Assembly (NCBI GenBank): GCA_946558465.1
Contig: CAMNTM010000008.1
Location: 62,001 to 126,000 of the forward strand
Reading direction: 5' to 3'
Source: an uncultured Lachnospiraceae bacterium
Lineage (GTDB): Bacteria > Bacillota > Clostridia > Lachnospirales > Lachnospiraceae
DNA length: 64,000 nt
Shown: piece by piece, positions 61,755 to 64,000 of the stretch
Layout of the letters: each line of letters opens with the position of its first letter
How positions within the stretch are numbered: position 1 is the stretch's first letter
Notes under the pieces: model-generated
What the model was told of the DNA's origin: nothing
Databases searched by the model: none
What the model saw: the letters and a program-made list of their open reading frames with translations, nothing else
Translations under genes and position numbers: made by a program

Positions 61755-62543
61755 GTGAAGACGATTTATGTGTGCAGTGATACTATAACAGGTATTTTTT
61801 CGGCTGTGTATGATGCGTGGAGGCAGGAGAAAAGTGAAGAGGAATGCAAAATTGCGGTCAAAGGCATGTTGGAGCAGGAATTATTCTGTGAGTATGAGGA
61901 GGTGGAGGAGACACAGAAGAAGGCGCAGGCGGTGGAGGTCCTTATTAAAAAGCATTTAGGGCGGAAAGCATACTGGGATATCTATCATGCTGCGCTTTCA
62001 GAAGCGCCGGAAAAGGGAACGGTGATTCTCGGAACAATGCTTGCAGCGAAGCAGCTTTCGGACAGCACAAGGATTATGGAGCATTTGAGTCATAAAAAGG
62101 TGGAGAGGGTATTTGAGCTGAGCAGAAGCGTGGGAGGCGAGGCGCACAGCTACAAAGGCTTTTTAAGATTTCGGGAGCTTGTAAATGGAGTGCTGTATTC
62201 GGAGATCGCACCTAAAAATCAGATACTTACCTGCCTGGCGCCTCATTTTGCAGACAGACTCCCGCTTGAAAATTGGATGATTTATGACAGAACCCACGGT
62301 GCGTTTGTGGTACATGAGGCAGAAAAGAAATGGGTGCTGGTCTTAGACGAGGGCTTTGACCGGTCAATGTCGCAGAATGTGTCTTTTAAGGAGCCGGAAT
62401 ATGCAAGGCTGTGGAAGAGCTTCTGCAGAACGATTGCCATAGAATCCAGAAAGAATTCTGCTTGTCAGCTTCAGCATCTGCCGCTCAGATATCGGAAAGA
62501 TATGCTGGAGTTTGGGACGAAGGAGGATACAGGGCATTGGTAA
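61755..62543 (+). CDS. Radical SAM-associated DNA metabolism protein (TIGR03915/DUF4130-like)
   Basis: A 262-residue protein with GTG start behind GGGAGGG. It has the family opening YVCSDTITGIFSAVYDAW and the conserved DRLPLENWMIYDRTHGAFVVHEA and KSFCRTIAIESRKN segments. Its homologues are almost always encoded next to the TIGR03916 radical SAM protein, as here (48-bp gap). Some homologues are fused to uracil-DNA-glycosylase-like domains, which suggests work on damaged DNA, but that fusion is absent here. It is probably co-induced from the LexA promoter. Confidence 0.88.
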   Translation: MKTIYVCSDTITGIFSAVYDAWRQEKSEEECKIAVKGMLEQELFCEYEEVEETQKKAQAVEVLIKKHLGRKAYWDIYHAALSEAPEKGTVILGTMLAAKQLSDSTRIMEHLSHKKVERVFELSRSVGGEAHSYKGFLRFRELVNGVLYSEIAPKNQILTCLAPHFADRLPLENWMIYDRTHGAFVVHEAEKKWVLVLDEGFDRSMSQNVSFKEPEYARLWKSFCRTIAIESRKNSACQLQHLPLRYRKDMLEFGTKEDTGHW

Positions 62544-62640
62544 AGAGTCATCCTGTTCACAATTTTTATATATTTTATGTTATACTTGTATTGTGATTTG
62601 CCGGATTGAAGGACTGAAATTAACAGGAGATCATGATGAA

Positions 62641-62745
62641 ATGAATAACTGTAAAATAATACGGCTTACAGATAAGCCGGAGATAAAGGGGAAGGCAGTG
62701 CATTGGTTTCATGATTTGGGAATAAAAAATGTTGTGAAGGGATAA
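62641..62745 (+). pseudogene. Remnant of a GNAT acetyltransferase N-terminus
   Basis: A 34-residue frame (ATG 62641, AGGAGA upstream) reads MNNCKIIRLTDKPEIKGKAVHWFHDLGI and stops. The opening resembles the first strand and helix of small GNAT acetyltransferases, but the catalytic fold is missing. It is probably a deletion relic between the repair genes. A short real peptide cannot be excluded. Confidence 0.4.
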
Positions 62746-62754
62746 AGCTGAGTA

Positions 62755-64000
62755 ATGAATATAGAACAGCCTGTAGTCAGGATATCTGTACGAACTCTTG
62801 TAGAATTTGTACTTCGTGAGGGTGATATTGACAACCGGACAGCGGGGGCAGATAAGGATGCCATGCAGCTTGGAAGCAGGATACATCGGAGAATTCAGCG
62901 GCAGATGGGCGCAGATTACCAGGCAGAGGTTCCTTTAGGATATGAGCTTTTCTGCCGGGGCTTTACTCTCAGACTGGAAGGACGTGCGGACGGTATTATC
63001 CATGCGCCGGAGGGGATTGTTATTGATGAGATTAAGGGAGTGTTTAAGGAGCTTGAGACGCTTAGAGAGCCGGCAGCCGTTCATCTTGCCCAGGCGAGGT
63101 GCTATGCTTATATGTATGCTTCTAAGGAGGCGCTTGAGGAAATCGGAGTTCAGATGACCTACTGTAATATGGAGACAGAGGAAATAAAGCGTTTTCAGAG
63201 TGTTTATACTTTTAAGGAGCTGGAAGCCTGGTTTCTTGAGCTGGCAGGAAGATATGAAAAATGGGCGAGATATCAAATTGAGTGGAAGAAAAAGCGCAAC
63301 ATCTCGATTAAGGGAGTTGAGTTTCCTTTTTCGTATCGCGAAGGGCAGAAAGAGCTGGCCGCCTCGGTTTACCGGACAATTCTCAGGAAGAAGAAGCTTT
63401 TTATCCAGGCTCCGACCGGAGTGGGAAAGACGATCGCGACACTGTTCCCGGCGGTAAAGGCAGTGGGAGAGGGGCTTGGAGATAAGATATTTTATTTGAC
63501 TGCGAAGACGATTACCCGGACTGCGGCTTGTCAGGCATTTGATATTTTAAGGAAGCAGGCTCTGCGTATGAAGGTAATTATGCTGACTGCAAAGGAAAAA
63601 ATCTGCTTTTGCGAGGAGACAAACTGTAATCCGGATTACTGTCCGTATGCGAAGGGACATTATGACAGAGTGAATGATGCAGTCTATGAGCTTCTCACGA
63701 CATCAGATGAGATGAGCCGGCAGATTTTGGAGGAGCAGGCAGAAAAGTGGAAGGTCTGTCCTCATGAAATGAGCTTAGATGTGTCTTCCTGGGTAGATGC
63801 GGTCATCTGTGATTATAATTATGTGTTTGATCCAAATGCGCATCTGCGGAGATTTTTTGGAGAAGGAATAAAAGGAGAATATTTGTTTCTAGTCGATGAG
63901 GCACATAATCTGGTGGAGCGGGGAAGAGAGATGTACAGTGCGGATATCTGCAAGGAGGATTTTTTGAAGCTGAAACGGCGTGTACAGACTGAGGACAGGA
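62755..64000 (+). CDS. XPD/DinG-type Fe-S DNA helicase with N-terminal PD-(D/E)XK-like domain (partial)
   Basis: Open to the end of the window (415 codons seen). It is not in the ORF track because the stop lies outside. An N-terminal Cas4/RecB-like nuclease region has GRADGI (D79) and VIDEIKG (D91/E92-x-K94). A superfamily 2 helicase follows: QAPTGVGKT Walker A near 217-226, four cysteines of an XPD-type [4Fe-4S] domain (C284, C286, C291, C296) and a DEAH box (D381-H384). It starts at ATG 62755 behind AAGGGA. It fits a DNA-repair module with the two preceding genes. The C-terminal motor domain is cut off. Confidence 0.9.
   Translation, partial: MNIEQPVVRISVRTLVEFVLREGDIDNRTAGADKDAMQLGSRIHRRIQRQMGADYQAEVPLGYELFCRGFTLRLEGRADGIIHAPEGIVIDEIKGVFKELETLREPAAVHLAQARCYAYMYASKEALEEIGVQMTYCNMETEEIKRFQSVYTFKELEAWFLELAGRYEKWARYQIEWKKKRNISIKGVEFPFSYREGQKELAASVYRTILRKKKLFIQAPTGVGKTIATLFPAVKAVGEGLGDKIFYLTAKTITRTAACQAFDILRKQALRMKVIMLTAKEKICFCEETNCNPDYCPYAKGHYDRVNDAVYELLTTSDEMSRQILEEQAEKWKVCPHEMSLDVSSWVDAVICDYNYVFDPNAHLRRFFGEGIKGEYLFLVDEAHNLVERGREMYSADICKEDFLKLKRRVQTEDR

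Overview
The window looks like a chromosomal segment of a low-to-mid GC anaerobic Firmicute, most probably a Lachnospiraceae (Clostridia). The evidence is AGGAGG-type ribosome binding sites, sigma-A promoters (TTGACA/TATAAT), CIRCE and LexA boxes of the Gram-positive type, an FMN riboswitch, a glycyl radical enzyme, corrinoid methyltransferase genes and an EFR1-type flavodoxin/ferredoxin. The genus cannot be settled from the sequence alone. I see no rRNA, tRNA, CRISPR array, prophage or insertion sequence.

Layout. 0.2-1.9 kb: minus-strand two-gene ABC exporter with an inverted-repeat operator over its -10. 2.0-4.4 kb: three genes of unknown function. 4.4-9.6 kb: class I heat-shock operon hrcA-grpE-dnaK-dnaJ behind a perfect CIRCE element. 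9.6-12.5 kb: FapA-like protein, CheX-type phosphatase and stand-alone CheY-like receiver. 12.6-17.7 kb: LnrLMN-like ABC exporter divergent from a NarL-family two-component system. 17.8-22.8 kb: PatB-like aminotransferase/lyase, iron alcohol dehydrogenase, MATE exporter, ornithine cyclodeaminase-like protein and RidA. 23-26.1 kb: Mrp/NBP35 ATPase and a glycyl radical enzyme with no activase beside it. 26.3-32.3 kb: ribose-type ABC importer, PfkB kinase and two ADP-ribosylglycohydrolase paralogues, the second with degenerate metal ligands. 32.4-33.2 kb: frameshifted EFR1 ferredoxin. 33.6-38.6 kb: corrinoid methyl-transfer cluster (two URO-D-type methyltransferases, corrinoid protein, ferredoxin/ASKHA corrinoid activator) and an ECF-type S component. 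38.6-43.1 kb: glgB, an AT-rich intergenic stretch, an XRE-cupin regulator and an APC permease.

43.3-55.7 kb is a LacI-controlled sugar locus. A 22-bp inverted repeat carries two operators and two mutually overlapping divergent promoters. They drive a D-threonine-aldolase-like gene and a RidA gene to the left. To the right they drive a ROK kinase, a cytosolic GH9 hydrolase, a sugar ABC importer, NagB, a BadF-type kinase and a TIM-barrel-like protein. The gene set suggests import and intracellular breakdown of glucosamine-containing oligosaccharides. Three genes here carry reading-frame lesions: an A AAA AAG stop context at the lipoprotein start, a one-base gap in the first permease, and an in-frame TGA in the last gene.

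55.7-59.6 kb: minus-strand riboflavin operon ribD-ribE-ribBA-ribH behind an FMN riboswitch and attenuator. 59.7-64 kb: TetR-type regulator, then a DNA-repair-like module. This has a radical SAM/HhH protein and its TIGR03915-type partner under a promoter with two LexA boxes, followed by the start of an XPD/DinG-type helicase with an N-terminal PD-(D/E)XK-like domain that runs off the window.
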